In this document: positions 35,250 through 43,782 of the stretch, piece after piece
Numbering within the stretch: the first letter of the stretch is position 1
Layout of the letters: every line of letters begins with the position of its first letter
Origin: Kordiimonas laminariae
GTDB lineage: Bacteria > Pseudomonadota > Alphaproteobacteria > Sphingomonadales > Kordiimonadaceae
NCBI RefSeq assembly: GCF_023008165.1
Contig: NZ_JAKQZA010000001.1
Coordinates: 310,001 to 374,000, forward strand
Length of the DNA stretch: 64,000 nt
Reading direction: 5' to 3'
Position numbers and translations under genes: made by a program
Notes under the pieces: model-generated
Database searches by the model: none
What the model was told of the DNA's origin: nothing
What the model saw: only the letters and a program-made list of their open reading frames with translations

Positions 35250-36104
35250 TCAAAATCGGCCTTCTTTATATTCATTCGCCAGCTTGTCGGCAATCTCTTG
35301 AATGGCCTCTTCCCGCTTTGCCTTTTGGGCCCGTAATTCTTTGATCTTTTGGTTATACTTGATTAAATGGGATTTATATTCACCTGTACAAAGTTGATGC
35401 CCATAAACAGCGAAGTTCTTTTGCCTCAATAAAGTGCACCCACTTTCCCATCCTTTTTTACAGGCCTTCTTCTCGCTTTTTGGATATTGCTTTGCTGCCA
35501 ACTTGGTATTGGCTTCATGATATCTCTGGTTCATAATACGGACACAGCGGTTTAAGTTTCCCGTTTCCATTTCTTCCCATGTGGTACCACCAATTGTATC
35601 AAATGGTTCATGTTTGTTGAGAAATATATAACGCTCATTGGTAACAGCTTCTAACTCCCGCTCAAAGCGCTGAAGCTCTTGCCTTATCGATCTAAGACCA
35701 TTTACGTGCACCTCCCTGAACTGTTCCCAAAAGGTCTTTGCCTTACTATACAGATCAAGCGCTTCCTGATATTTGCTGTGAGTGTTATCAACCTGCGCAA
35801 AATACCGTTCAAGCGCTTCAAGAGCCGTATACGTTGCCGCGTCTTTAAGCTCTGCTTTCGCTTTATAAAACTCAATAATCGGTGGGAGCTTTATATCCAT
35901 TCCCTCAAGGCGGAGAATAGCTTTTTGTACTTGAGACCACTCCCCTTTTTCGATTGAGGTTTCCAGCTTCCTTAAGGCTAAATCCAACTCCACTTCCGGC
36001 GGCAAGAAAACGTTGGCCTTCACCACGGGGGGCCACACAAAACCCAGCAGCAAAACCGCAGATACTGCAAACGTTTTCATTCCTTTAAAAAAAACCATCT
36101 TCAT
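35250..36104 (-). CDS. Duplicated secreted protein, copy A
   Basis: Unrecognised 284-aa secreted protein; ATG 36104 has GGGGGA upstream, and a signal peptide (about 9-30) follows. The mature part is helical and charged: PPEVELDLALRKLE, a TPR-like run, a coiled coil (about 130-160), then a conserved C-terminal block of about 100 residues starting GGTTWEEMETGNLNRC with five cysteines (C196ff, C220, C228, C236, C247 approximately) and ending YKEGRF. It is a tandem paralogue of the next gene (36181-37035), with the last third nearly identical. Function unknown; periplasmic location inferred. Confidence 0.65.
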   Translation of the reverse strand: MKMVFFKGMKTFAVSAVLLLGFVWPPVVKANVFLPPEVELDLALRKLETSIEKGEWSQVQKAILRLEGMDIKLPPIIEFYKAKAELKDAATYTALEALERYFAQVDNTHSKYQEALDLYSKAKTFWEQFREVHVNGLRSIRQELQRFERELEAVTNERYIFLNKHEPFDTIGGTTWEEMETGNLNRCVRIMNQRYHEANTKLAAKQYPKSEKKACKKGWESGCTLLRQKNFAVYGHQLCTGEYKSHLIKYNQKIKELRAQKAKREEAIQEIADKLANEYKEGRF

Positions 36105-36180
36105 TCCCCCATTTCCCGTTACTGCGTGGGATTATACACTGCCAGTTCAGCTTACTTTATAGATTACCCAATCATCTCAA

Positions 36181-37035
36181 TCAAAATCGGCCTTCTTTAT
36201 ATTCCCCTTCCAGCAGCTCTACAGTCTGTTGCATAGCTCCTTCCAGTTTTGCCTTTTTGTTCCGTAATTCTTTGATCTTTCTATTGCTATCAATAAGCCC
36301 GGTTTTAAATTCACCCGTACAGGCTTCATACCCATAAACAGCATCTTCCTTTTGCTTCAATAAAGAGCATGAGTGATACCACCCTTTTTTACAGGCCTTC
36401 TTCTCGCTTTTTGGGTACTGCTTTGCTTCCAGCTTGGTATTGGCTTCATGATATCTCTGGTTCATAATACGGATGCAGCGGTTTAAATTTCCCGTTTCCA
36501 TTTCTTCCCATGTGGTACCGCCAATTGTATTGAACGGGAAATTAACGTTCATGTATATTTGGCGAAGTTCGATCTCTCTAAGTAGCTTTCCTTCAACATC
36601 TTGAAGCTTCCATTTCAACTCATTCGCATCTTTTTTAAATTTCGCCCTTGTTTTCAACCAGAAGGCCTTTGCGGTACTATACAGATCAAGCGCAGCGGTA
36701 TACTTGGCATGTGAGTTATCGACCTTGGAAAAATAACTCTCAAGAGCAAGAAGCGCCGGGAATCCATTACTCTTTTCCACCCAGGTTTTAGCTTTATAAA
36801 AATCCATAACTGGCGGTAGTTCTATCCCTAAATTATCAAGCCGGCCGTAAAGAACTTTTTGCGCTTTCTGCCAGTCCCCCTTTTCAATCGCGGTTTCCAG
36901 TTCTCTGATCGCCAGATCAAGCTCCACTTCAGGCGGCAGTTGTGCTTGGGCACCCATTGGTGCAAGCATGAAAAGTAAAATCAGAGCGCAAAATTGATAG
37001 TTTTTTAAATGTGCTTTGGCCCGTTGAAGCAGCAT
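36181..37035 (-). CDS. Duplicated secreted protein, copy B
   Basis: Paralogue of copy A, same length (284 aa), with its own signal peptide (about 14-34, MGAQA-Q) and GGGGG ribosome site. It shares LPPEVELDLAIRELE at the mature N-terminus, the central GGTTWEEMETGNLNRC, SEKKACKKGW and the C-terminal EYKEGRF; the middle coiled coil has diverged most. The 20 bases after the stop codon are also shared with copy A, and CCGTTACTGCG occurs 12 bases before copy A and 67 bases before copy B. Divergent from the coiled-coil protein gene at 37247. Unrecognised family. Confidence 0.65.
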   Translation of the reverse strand: MLLQRAKAHLKNYQFCALILLFMLAPMGAQAQLPPEVELDLAIRELETAIEKGDWQKAQKVLYGRLDNLGIELPPVMDFYKAKTWVEKSNGFPALLALESYFSKVDNSHAKYTAALDLYSTAKAFWLKTRAKFKKDANELKWKLQDVEGKLLREIELRQIYMNVNFPFNTIGGTTWEEMETGNLNRCIRIMNQRYHEANTKLEAKQYPKSEKKACKKGWYHSCSLLKQKEDAVYGYEACTGEFKTGLIDSNRKIKELRNKKAKLEGAMQQTVELLEGEYKEGRF

Positions 37036-37246
37036 AAATATATCCCCCGTTTAGTAGCTTTATCCACCTCACCTATCCCCAAAAAACATTCGCATCATTT
37101 TCCGTTACTGCGCAATATATTTTCTAATTTTGGCTATGGTTTAGCCGATTATTGGAATAAAACTTGAACAGAAGATGAATTTATTATTCAACATTAGGCA
37201 GTCAGTAGAATGGTAGCTTCGTGGCGTTTTAAAATGGGCTTCAATT

Positions 37247-38599
37247 ATGGGGAATAAAATTGTGGGTATTTTGAATTCCGGCTTGCGCCGAGTGGCACTT
37301 ATGACGTTGGCGCTTTCTACAGCTCTCCCGGCACAAGCCCAATATCCGTTCGAAACCACCGTAGAAAAAGAAGAAGAACGCTTTCAAGCGATCATCAAAA
37401 ACCATTCCGGGAATGCGAGCTTTGAATTTATTCAAGGCGTTACCCTTGAAGTACAGTGGTGGGAGCTTCTTGGCGAACCAGTTAATTATTATAAACTCAA
37501 GTGGAACAGGGGAACGAACTTTCAGCTACCCAGTGGCACCACTTGGGATGATCTCTCAGAATACCCTGATCTTCTTCGCCGCTTTGATGCCATGAAGCCT
37601 CTGAGCTTTGAGTTTGAAATAGATTTTGAACTGAAAGACATGAAGCCAAATTGCGGCCCGACAATTATGGATACCGTTACCTTTGCCCGAGGCTCACGGT
37701 TTGTGAACAGCACAAAACATTTGCTTATTGGCAAGAACGGTGAAGTGCAATCAAGCCTCAGCCCCGGTAGCGGTTCGTGGGCTGATTTCGCCACATGGCT
37801 GAATGATGATACATATCCACCGGAAGTGGTTAAAAAAACCTTCGTTTGCGCAACAACCCTTACCCTTTATAAAATTAACACCCTGAAAGCAGAAATTCCT
37901 GAACGGGAAATTGCGGCTATTGATGCGGCCTATGCCAAACGCGAAAAAGAAAAAGAGCAAAAAGCCGAAGAAGAGAAAAAGAAAAAAGAAGACAAACTTA
38001 AAGATTTGGCTGCCCGCCTGAACGGCGAAAAGAAAGCACCAGCACCAGATAGCAGCGCAGACGGCATCACTGGCAGGCTTTTAAACGCAGAAAAGAAACT
38101 GGAAGCCCGGCTGGAAGCAGAACGCAAAGCCCGCGAGGAAGCAGAGCGCAGACGCCTTGAGGAGGAACGCCGCAGGCGGGAAGAAGAAGAGCGCCGCAAA
38201 CGCGAAAGAGAGCAGCATATTAAGGACTGTACAGAATCTTATTACACAACATGGGATTACGGTAATAACAGATGCAAGAAACTGGAATTAGCCAAGGAAC
38301 CCCACGCTGAATTTGGCACTAATTATGCCGCAGGCGGTGCCGGGGTACATGTGTTTGATTTTGACGGCCGCCCAAGAGCGGGGAGCCAACTTTATCTATC
38401 TTATAATATGAACAGTGTACCTGACAGAATTATCGTTATCTTTATTGATGGCGGGCAGGAAAATGTTGTTTACGATTCTGGTATGATAGGTGGGAGCTAC
38501 GCGCGCATATTAAAGCCCTTCAAAGGTCAGAAGGTGAAAGTAATTTTAACTGGCAGTGAAAACGGCACCGCTTGGAATTTCTCAATCTCAGAACAATAA
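37247..38599 (+). CDS. Secreted coiled-coil protein with C-terminal beta domain
   Basis: Unrecognised 450-aa secreted protein with a signal peptide (about 13-32, LPAQA-Q). Three parts: an N-terminal globular domain (about 35-225) with a GTTWDDLSEYPDLL motif like the GTTWEEMETGNL of the two divergent neighbours; a highly charged Lys/Glu/Arg coiled coil (about 230-325) reminiscent of TolA-type spacers; and a C-terminal beta-rich domain (about 340-450). The coil probably spans periplasmic space. Shared motif and divergent promoter suggest it works with the duplicated pair. Low-complexity coil makes homology by eye unreliable. Confidence 0.65.
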   Translation: MGNKIVGILNSGLRRVALMTLALSTALPAQAQYPFETTVEKEEERFQAIIKNHSGNASFEFIQGVTLEVQWWELLGEPVNYYKLKWNRGTNFQLPSGTTWDDLSEYPDLLRRFDAMKPLSFEFEIDFELKDMKPNCGPTIMDTVTFARGSRFVNSTKHLLIGKNGEVQSSLSPGSGSWADFATWLNDDTYPPEVVKKTFVCATTLTLYKINTLKAEIPEREIAAIDAAYAKREKEKEQKAEEEKKKKEDKLKDLAARLNGEKKAPAPDSSADGITGRLLNAEKKLEARLEAERKAREEAERRRLEEERRRREEEERRKREREQHIKDCTESYYTTWDYGNNRCKKLELAKEPHAEFGTNYAAGGAGVHVFDFDGRPRAGSQLYLSYNMNSVPDRIIVIFIDGGQENVVYDSGMIGGSYARILKPFKGQKVKVILTGSENGTAWNFSISEQ

Positions 38600-38791
38600 C
38601 GAGAGCGAATTACGTCCCTCAATTTAACACTGGAAAAGCCAAGCTGGTTTCTATAAAGGAGGAAGTCCCAACTTTGTGGAAACAGGCAGGTTCTTCCAGC
38701 GTTCCAAATTAACAAAATCCGGACACCCTAAATCACCCGAATAACGTGCCAGCCTTGGCGCGCCTAACTGCTTTTTTTGAAGGAAAAACGG

Positions 38792-39421
38792 ATGGACGGC
38801 ATTCATAATCTGTGGCTTTTTATAGTATCTGGTTTGCTACTAAACATGCTGCCGGGGCCAGATTCACTGCTTATTATCGGTCGCAGCGCAAGTCAGGGGT
38901 TTAAGGCAGGTTCCGCTGCTGCACTCGGTATTGGTACAGGAACACTTATCCATATTTTCGCCGCTGCCTTCGGGCTTTCAGCCATTCTGGCAACATCAGC
39001 GACCGCATTTACCATCATCAAATATATCGGTGCTGCTTACCTGCTTTATATAGCGATTTCCATGCTGCGCACCAGCGGGGAAAATACGGAAACAGAGCGG
39101 AAATTCAGCACCAGCGTTGTCTATGGCCGCATTTTTAGGCAAGGTTTTCTAACCAATATTTTAAACCCGAAAATCGCGCTCTTTTTCCTTGCTTTCATGC
39201 CGCAGTTTATTGACCCCGCTGTTGAGGATAAAGCGCTTTCCTTCATCATTCTGGGGCTGATTTTTAACATCAACGGCATGCTGTGGTGCCACTTCCTTGC
39301 AGTGGTTTCAGCGTACACAGGGAAAAAAGTGAAACAGAATAAAAAAATCACCCAGTTCCTCACTTGGGGGGCGAGCGGGCTCTTTGGATATTTCGGTATT
39401 CGACTGGCGTTTGTTGATTAA
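38792..39421 (+). CDS. LysE-family exporter
   Basis: Amino-acid or metabolite exporter of the LysE/RhtB family, 209 aa, about six membrane helices. The family signature LNMLPGPDSLLIIGRSASQGFKAG is at about 16-39, and NPKIALFFLAFMPQF lies near 127-141. ATG 38792 follows AAGGAA and is preferred over an upstream TTG in frame. No regulator or metabolic neighbour indicates the substrate. Converges on the metal-type cluster. Confidence 0.85.
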   Translation: MDGIHNLWLFIVSGLLLNMLPGPDSLLIIGRSASQGFKAGSAAALGIGTGTLIHIFAAAFGLSAILATSATAFTIIKYIGAAYLLYIAISMLRTSGENTETERKFSTSVVYGRIFRQGFLTNILNPKIALFFLAFMPQFIDPAVEDKALSFIILGLIFNINGMLWCHFLAVVSAYTGKKVKQNKKITQFLTWGASGLFGYFGIRLAFVD

Positions 39422-39455
39422 AAAAAAGACAAGCTGGCCCGGAACACCAAGCCTG
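39420..39455 (-). terminator. Terminator of the HupE-type cluster
   Basis: On the minus strand, GGCAGGC pairs with GCTTGTC (two G-U pairs) and is extended by inner CUUGG/CCAG. Seven T follow. It ends the four-gene minus-strand cluster starting near 41555. Confidence 0.6.
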
Positions 39456-39467
39456 CCTCTTTTGGTT

Positions 39468-39797
39468 TTAAGGCGTTGGGGCGCCTTTCACATCTTTAAT
39501 ACGGCCTTCTTTGCTCATAATCACAAATACCACCTGTGCCGTTTCAGGGTGGCGTACCCGTACAATGATTTCTTTTTCAAGCTTCTGGTAGATGCTGGCA
39601 TTCTCAGATTTAATTGCATTCCAAGCTTTGCCGAGTTTACCCACTTCAAAACCCATATCCTTGAACGTCATCTTACGCAGAGTGATTTCCGCGATTGATT
39701 TGGCTTTCTTATCCGAAATTTCACCGTGCCCATCATGCGCGAACGCAGTGAATGAGAGAGTGATTACCACCAAAAGGGCTGTGATAAATTTAGTCAT
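39468..39797 (-). CDS. DUF6488-like periplasmic protein
   Basis: Small 109-aa secreted protein with signal peptide (about 1-20, LSFTAFA-H) and a mature N-terminus HDGHGEISDKKAKSIA that is His-rich. The pattern matches DUF6488 as I remember it, a family often found beside HupE/UreJ-like proteins. Last gene of the four-gene minus-strand cluster, 21 bases after the membrane-anchored protein. The HDGH start suggests periplasmic metal binding; this is inference. Confidence 0.62.
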   Translation of the reverse strand: MTKFITALLVVITLSFTAFAHDGHGEISDKKAKSIAEITLRKMTFKDMGFEVGKLGKAWNAIKSENASIYQKLEKEIIVRVRHPETAQVVFVIMSKEGRIKDVKGAPTP

Positions 39798-39818
39798 CTT
39801 TTGTATCTTTCTTTTGAA

Positions 39819-40337
39819 TTATTGCTTAAGGGCGTGAGAGCTATAATCGCCCTTCACAATCAACTGCACCTGAACAGGTGCATCCGTTTCATTCTTGAAA
39901 TACCAACCGTGGGAACCAGCAAAAGGCGTTGTAAAACTACCCTTCATCTCGCTGGCGGTCGTGATGGTGAAACTTTCATAATAGCCTGTGGTATCGCCCT
40001 CCGGTTCACCGTGAAGATCATGGTAAAGAGCCGTGCCATCAGTCAGCCATTCATACTCAAGCTTGGCGTACTGGTTCATGATGAACTTATATTCGATGCC
40101 TTTGTTAGCGGGCACTGTGATAAGGATTGTTTCACGCTCACCTGTGGAAGCATTGTCAGCACTCACTGGCACCTCAGCAGGCTCGCTGAACACCGTTAAG
40201 CCAAGCTTGCCACCAATTCCGGTTGGATCGATATTATATTCTGCAGGTAGAATGATAATAAGAAGCGCCACCGCTGCTAGTAAAGCAGAGAAAATGGTTG
40301 CCTTCATGAGTGACTGTGTTGTCATATTTTCTTGCAT
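39819..40337 (-). CDS. Membrane-anchored periplasmic protein
   Basis: 172-aa protein, ATG 40337 with AAGGAGAAG upstream (the 11 extra residues of the open frame are dismissed). One N-terminal membrane helix (about 11-31) anchors a beta-rich periplasmic domain ending YSSHALKQ, with EYKFIMNQYAKLEYEWLTDG and FAGSHGWYFKNE. Databases carry such proteins as transmembrane anchor proteins of unknown function, commonly beside HupE/UreJ genes; this is from memory. The start lies 10 bases after the HupE-like stop, so they are co-translated. Confidence 0.65.
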   Translation of the reverse strand: MQENMTTQSLMKATIFSALLAAVALLIIILPAEYNIDPTGIGGKLGLTVFSEPAEVPVSADNASTGERETILITVPANKGIEYKFIMNQYAKLEYEWLTDGTALYHDLHGEPEGDTTGYYESFTITTASEMKGSFTTPFAGSHGWYFKNETDAPVQVQLIVKGDYSSHALKQ

Positions 40338-40347
40338 GATCTTCTCC

Positions 40348-41055
40348 TTAAGAGACAGCAAAGCCGACAAGCTGGTATCCCATAAGCATGAAACCAGCGC
40401 TCATCAGCAGCGTATTAGTGGTGGTGGAAAACTTCAGGAAACTTTTATGCCTGCGCCAATAGCTGATGATCAGCAATATAAAGGCCAGAGCTGTGAACTG
40501 CCCCAACTCCACCCCGATATTGAAAGCAATCAGGTTGGTGAAAAGGCCATCCTGCGGCAGAGAAAATTCCTGAATTTTTGTGGCTAGCCCAAACCCGTGG
40601 AACAGGCCAAAGATCAGCACAGCGATTTTAGGATTAGGCGAATGCCCCAACAATCGCTTGAAACCACCAAGGTTATCAAAGCCCTTATAAACCACTGAAA
40701 GGCCAATTATGGCATCAATGATATGCGCATTCACGCCTACATCAGCGATTACACCAAAGAGCAACGTTAATGAGTGCCCAATGGTGAACATGCTTACGTA
40801 AAGGAGAATATCTTTCGGCCTGTACAGAAAGAAGATAACCCCCAAAAGGAACAGCAGATGATCATATCCTGTGACCATATGCTTCGCCCCGATATAGAGG
40901 AACGGAATAAACTGCACACCGGTGTTATTCTCGAGAAAGACCCGAGTTTTATCATCAACACCGTGTGCGAAAGCCATCTCCGGCACCATAAGAACAGCAA
41001 GCAAAACAAGCAGCCCCATATGCCCAAACGGCTTTAAAGAGTGTATAAATTTCAT
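40348..41055 (-). CDS. HupE/UreJ-family membrane protein
   Basis: Polytopic membrane protein of the HupE/UreJ group, 235 aa from ATG 41055 (GGAG upstream), with a cleavable leader ending AFA-HG. Intramembrane histidine motifs typical of the family are present: GYDHLLFLLG, FTIGHSLTLL and LFHGFGLATK. Characterised relatives carry nickel or cobalt, but many stand-alone members have no known substrate. Here it is followed by an anchored protein and a DUF6488-like protein, and preceded by a His-rich protein, suggesting a metal-handling cluster. No urease or hydrogenase genes are near. Confidence 0.8.
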   Translation of the reverse strand: MKFIHSLKPFGHMGLLVLLAVLMVPEMAFAHGVDDKTRVFLENNTGVQFIPFLYIGAKHMVTGYDHLLFLLGVIFFLYRPKDILLYVSMFTIGHSLTLLFGVIADVGVNAHIIDAIIGLSVVYKGFDNLGGFKRLLGHSPNPKIAVLIFGLFHGFGLATKIQEFSLPQDGLFTNLIAFNIGVELGQFTALAFILLIISYWRRHKSFLKFSTTTNTLLMSAGFMLMGYQLVGFAVS

Positions 41056-41201
41056 ACTCACTCCATCACAAATATCCACACACACAGGAAAGCCCTGAGC
41101 ATACGGAAATTCAAATATCCATGCAGCGTACCAACGCACACTGCGATCAAAAACATAACTGCCAGCCCGAGCCATGAAAGGACCAGCAAACCGCAAGGCG
41201 G

Positions 41202-41555
41202 CTATATCAAGGGAGGAGGAACTGGTGGCCCGTTATGAACCGAAACTATGCTGCCCTCTGGTATGGCTTCATAGACGGAAGCGTTCCTGAGCAATGAAAT
41301 AAACTCTTCAAACTGGGGGAAGGTAAACACACTGAGAAGCGCGTGAAAGCCAGCATGTGCACTTATGCTTTCTTCTGTATCGTGGCCCATATCATCATGA
41401 TGGTGATGATCATGCGATACCTGCTCTATCTCAGCGCGGGCGTGATGTTCCAGATGCTGATGATCGCCATCAAACACAGCTACATCCACAAAGCGGATGA
41501 ATACCATGAGACTAAAAGCAAGAAGGCTCATCAATTTATAAAGGGAACTATCCAT
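41202..41555 (-). CDS. Histidine-rich small membrane-anchored protein
   Basis: 117-aa protein from ATG 41555 with an N-terminal hydrophobic helix (about 6-24) and a His/Asp-rich segment DHQHLEHHAR...SHDHHHHDDMGHD (about 30-58) that looks like a metal-binding patch. The rest is unremarkable, ending PPVPPPLI. It lies 146 bases upstream of the HupE-like gene on the same strand and probably belongs to the cluster. No family recognised; resembles His-rich loops of zinc or nickel chaperones only in composition. Confidence 0.6.
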   Translation of the reverse strand: MDSSLYKLMSLLAFSLMVFIRFVDVAVFDGDHQHLEHHARAEIEQVSHDHHHHDDMGHDTEESISAHAGFHALLSVFTFPQFEEFISLLRNASVYEAIPEGSIVSVHNGPPVPPPLI

Positions 41556-41772
41556 CACACTCTACGTTCAAGTATCACTGCATGTATTTATAATCCGAAA
41601 GCAAACCAGTGCAATGCCAGCAATCGCAATAATGTGATATAGCTTAAAACTGCGGGGGTAGCTCGTATTTTTGTAATTATCGCTACAAAATTAACATTCC
41701 CCTATTGCAGCTTCCCGTTTCTGCACCAATGTTATTGGCCTGTATGGAATAAAACTCTGAAGGATTTTGGAT

Positions 41773-42645
41773 ATGGCACAGGAACTTTCTGATTACACCC
41801 CCGATGAAGTCTGGACATGGAACCAGGGCAACGGTGGTAAATTCGCGAACATTAATCGCCCCATCTCTGGTGCAACAAAAGAGCAAGACCTCCCGAAAGG
41901 TGAGCATGACTTGCAGCTTTATTCACTTGCGACACCAAACGGTGTGAAGGTTACCGTGCTTCTTGAAGAACTACTGGAGCTTGGCAAGCTGGATGCAGAT
42001 TATGACGCATGGCTTGTGAACATCTCTGAAGGTGATCAGTTCGGTTCAGGTTTTGTAGGTGTAAACCCAAATTCCAAAATCCCAGCACTTCTGGACCATT
42101 CAACAACACCGGCAACACGCGTGTTTGAAAGTGGTTCCATCCTTATGTATCTCGCGGAAAAGTTCGGTACCTTTATGCCCGAAGATCATAAAGCCCGCAC
42201 AGAATGCATAAACTGGCTTATGTGGCAAATGGGTAGCGCACCGTACCTTGGTGGCGGCTTTGGTCATTTCTATGCCTATGCGCCTGTGAAAATTGAATAT
42301 GCGGTTGATCGTTTCTCAATGGAAGTGAAGCGCCAGCTTGATGTGCTTGATAAGCATTTGGCAGACAACACCTATATGGCTGGTGATGAATATTCCATTG
42401 CTGATATGGCGATCTGGGCATGGTACGGCATTTTGGTAATGGGCAAGCTTTATGACGCTGCCAAATACCTTTCTGTACATGAATATACAAACGTGGTGCG
42501 CTGGGCAGAGGCAATTGCTGCCCGCCCTGCCGTGAAACGCGGTATCAAGGTAAACCGTGTGTGGGGCGATGAAGCGGATCAGCTTCCAAACCGCCACAGC
42601 CGTGAAGATTTTGAAAAGCTTGCGAAGGCAACAGCCGCAGAATAA
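41773..42645 (+). CDS. yghU: YghU-type glutathione S-transferase
   Basis: Glutathione-dependent disulfide-bond oxidoreductase of the YghU/Nu-class GST family, 290 aa from ATG 41773 (AAGGA eight bases upstream; an upstream TTG is ignored). A thioredoxin-like GSH domain (about 48-135; LYSLATPNGVKVTVLLEEL, NPNSKIPALLDH, ESGSILMYLAEKFG) precedes the helical C-domain (about 145-270). The N-terminal extension with YTPDEVWTWNQGNGGKF and INRPISGAT is diagnostic. The reaction is reduction of disulfides or peroxides using two glutathiones. Divergent from the His-rich gene. Confidence 0.88.
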   Translation: MAQELSDYTPDEVWTWNQGNGGKFANINRPISGATKEQDLPKGEHDLQLYSLATPNGVKVTVLLEELLELGKLDADYDAWLVNISEGDQFGSGFVGVNPNSKIPALLDHSTTPATRVFESGSILMYLAEKFGTFMPEDHKARTECINWLMWQMGSAPYLGGGFGHFYAYAPVKIEYAVDRFSMEVKRQLDVLDKHLADNTYMAGDEYSIADMAIWAWYGILVMGKLYDAAKYLSVHEYTNVVRWAEAIAARPAVKRGIKVNRVWGDEADQLPNRHSREDFEKLAKATAAE

Positions 42646-42652
42646 CCCCCTC

Positions 42653-42681
42653 GTGCCGCATCAATTCTACTGGTGCGGCAC
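42653..42681. terminator. Hairpin between convergent GST and HxlR genes
   Basis: An 8-bp perfect stem GTGCCGCA / TGCGGCAC with a 13-base loop and no T-run. A weak terminator or a transcription barrier. Confidence 0.4.
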
Positions 42682-42694
42682 CGTCCTACCAAGG

Positions 42695-43054
42695 CTATTC
42701 AGCCTCGCCAACAATCTCTCTAAAATGGACCTCAGTCCAATCTTTGATTGCCTGAATAAGTGGCAATAAATCACGCCCCAAAGCTGTTAATTCATACTCC
42801 ACCCTTAAAGGCATTTCGTCATAAATTTGGCGGGTGATTAATTTATCCTGTTCCAGATTCCTTAGCGTCTGAGTAAGCATTTTCTGCGAAACACCTTCAA
42901 TCCTGCGCTTAAGCTCCCCAAATCTTACTGGTCCTCCTTCCAGAGCAACAATAGCCAACATGGTCCATTTTTCTGCAAGCCTAACAAGTACTTGCCTTGA
43001 TGGGCAGCGCGCGACAAAAGCATCTGGCTGTGCATCAGCTGGAAAAATCTCCAT
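42695..43054 (-). CDS. HxlR-family transcriptional regulator
   Basis: Small winged-HTH regulator, 119 aa, HxlR/DUF24 type. Signature CPSRQVLVRLAEKWTMLAIVAL (about 17-38), then RFGELKRRIEGVSQKMLTQTLRNLE and LTALGRDL. The conserved N-terminal Cys (C17) is the redox- or aldehyde-sensing residue in characterised HxlR/YodB members. Divergent from the F420-reductase-like gene at 43137, its likely target. The signal is unknown. Confidence 0.88.
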   Translation of the reverse strand: MEIFPADAQPDAFVARCPSRQVLVRLAEKWTMLAIVALEGGPVRFGELKRRIEGVSQKMLTQTLRNLEQDKLITRQIYDEMPLRVEYELTALGRDLLPLIQAIKDWTEVHFREIVGEAE

Positions 43055-43136
43055 AGTTACTCCTGGGTACCTAATTGATAATAGAAACTACACTACATAC
43101 CTTCAGCCGTGAATTCAAACACGGAAGGAATGAGTT

Positions 43137-43727
43137 ATGAAAATTGGTATTATTGGCGCAGGTAATGTTGGCTCCCGCCTCGCAGCCCTAATCAGCGCAG
43201 CAGGACATGAAGTGGTTGTAGGCAACCGGAATGGTGATACACCGATTGAAGCGGCAGTAAAACACGGCGATATTATCATTGTGGCTATTCATTATGCCGC
43301 TACTGTAGATGTACTCCCCAAGTATGCAGGTCAACTGGAAGGAAAAATTCTGGTGGATGCCACTAATCCACTGAATGAAGATTGGTCCCCCATGTTGCTT
43401 GGTGAAACATCATCCGCAGCAGAAGAAACTGCAAAACTGGTGCGGGGCGTAAAAGTAGTGAAAGCCTTCAATACAATCTTTGCAGATGTAATGACAGCAG
43501 AACACCAGAACAGGAACGGCAATCTTACCACTGCTTTTGTGGCATCAGATGATCAAGGCGCGATGGAGCAAGTGGCAAATCTAGCGGCAAGCATGGGCTT
43601 TGCCCCTGTTACCATCAATAAGCTTTCGGCTGCACGTTATCTGGAAGCTGTTGCACATCTGAACATTGAACTAGCGGTTGGCCAAAGCGGCGGAACAAAC
43701 GCAGCCTTTATTTACCACTGCGGGTAA
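43137..43727 (+). CDS. NADPH-dependent F420 reductase-like oxidoreductase
   Basis: Rossmann-fold oxidoreductase, 196 aa, of the F420-dependent NADP reductase family. The dinucleotide-binding motif GIIGAGNVGSRLAAL is at about 3-17, VVVGNRNGDTP near 27-37, and VKAFNTIFADVM near 112-123. Family members in bacteria without F420 probably use NADP with another substrate, so the F420 name is only positional. Divergent from the HxlR regulator, with 82 bases between starts. The stem GGGCCAGCT / AGCTGGCCC at 43735-43758 follows. Confidence 0.8.
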   Translation: MKIGIIGAGNVGSRLAALISAAGHEVVVGNRNGDTPIEAAVKHGDIIIVAIHYAATVDVLPKYAGQLEGKILVDATNPLNEDWSPMLLGETSSAAEETAKLVRGVKVVKAFNTIFADVMTAEHQNRNGNLTTAFVASDDQGAMEQVANLAASMGFAPVTINKLSAARYLEAVAHLNIELAVGQSGGTNAAFIYHCG

Positions 43728-43734
43728 ATAAACA

Positions 43735-43758
43735 GGGCCAGCTCCCCAAAGCTGGCCC
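43735..43758. terminator. Terminator between convergent genes
   Basis: A 9-bp perfect stem GGGCCAGCT / AGCTGGCCC with a 6-base loop lies between the F420-reductase-like gene and the large serine hydrolase. T-tracts are short on both sides. Confidence 0.55.
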
Positions 43759-43782
43759 CTCCCCTCGCTCGTGCTTATTCTT

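Noticed and set aside
38672-38740. 22-codon GTG frame after AGGAGG upstream of the LysE gene
   Set aside because: Spacing of 13 bases between AGGAGG and GTG is too long, and the peptide has no features.
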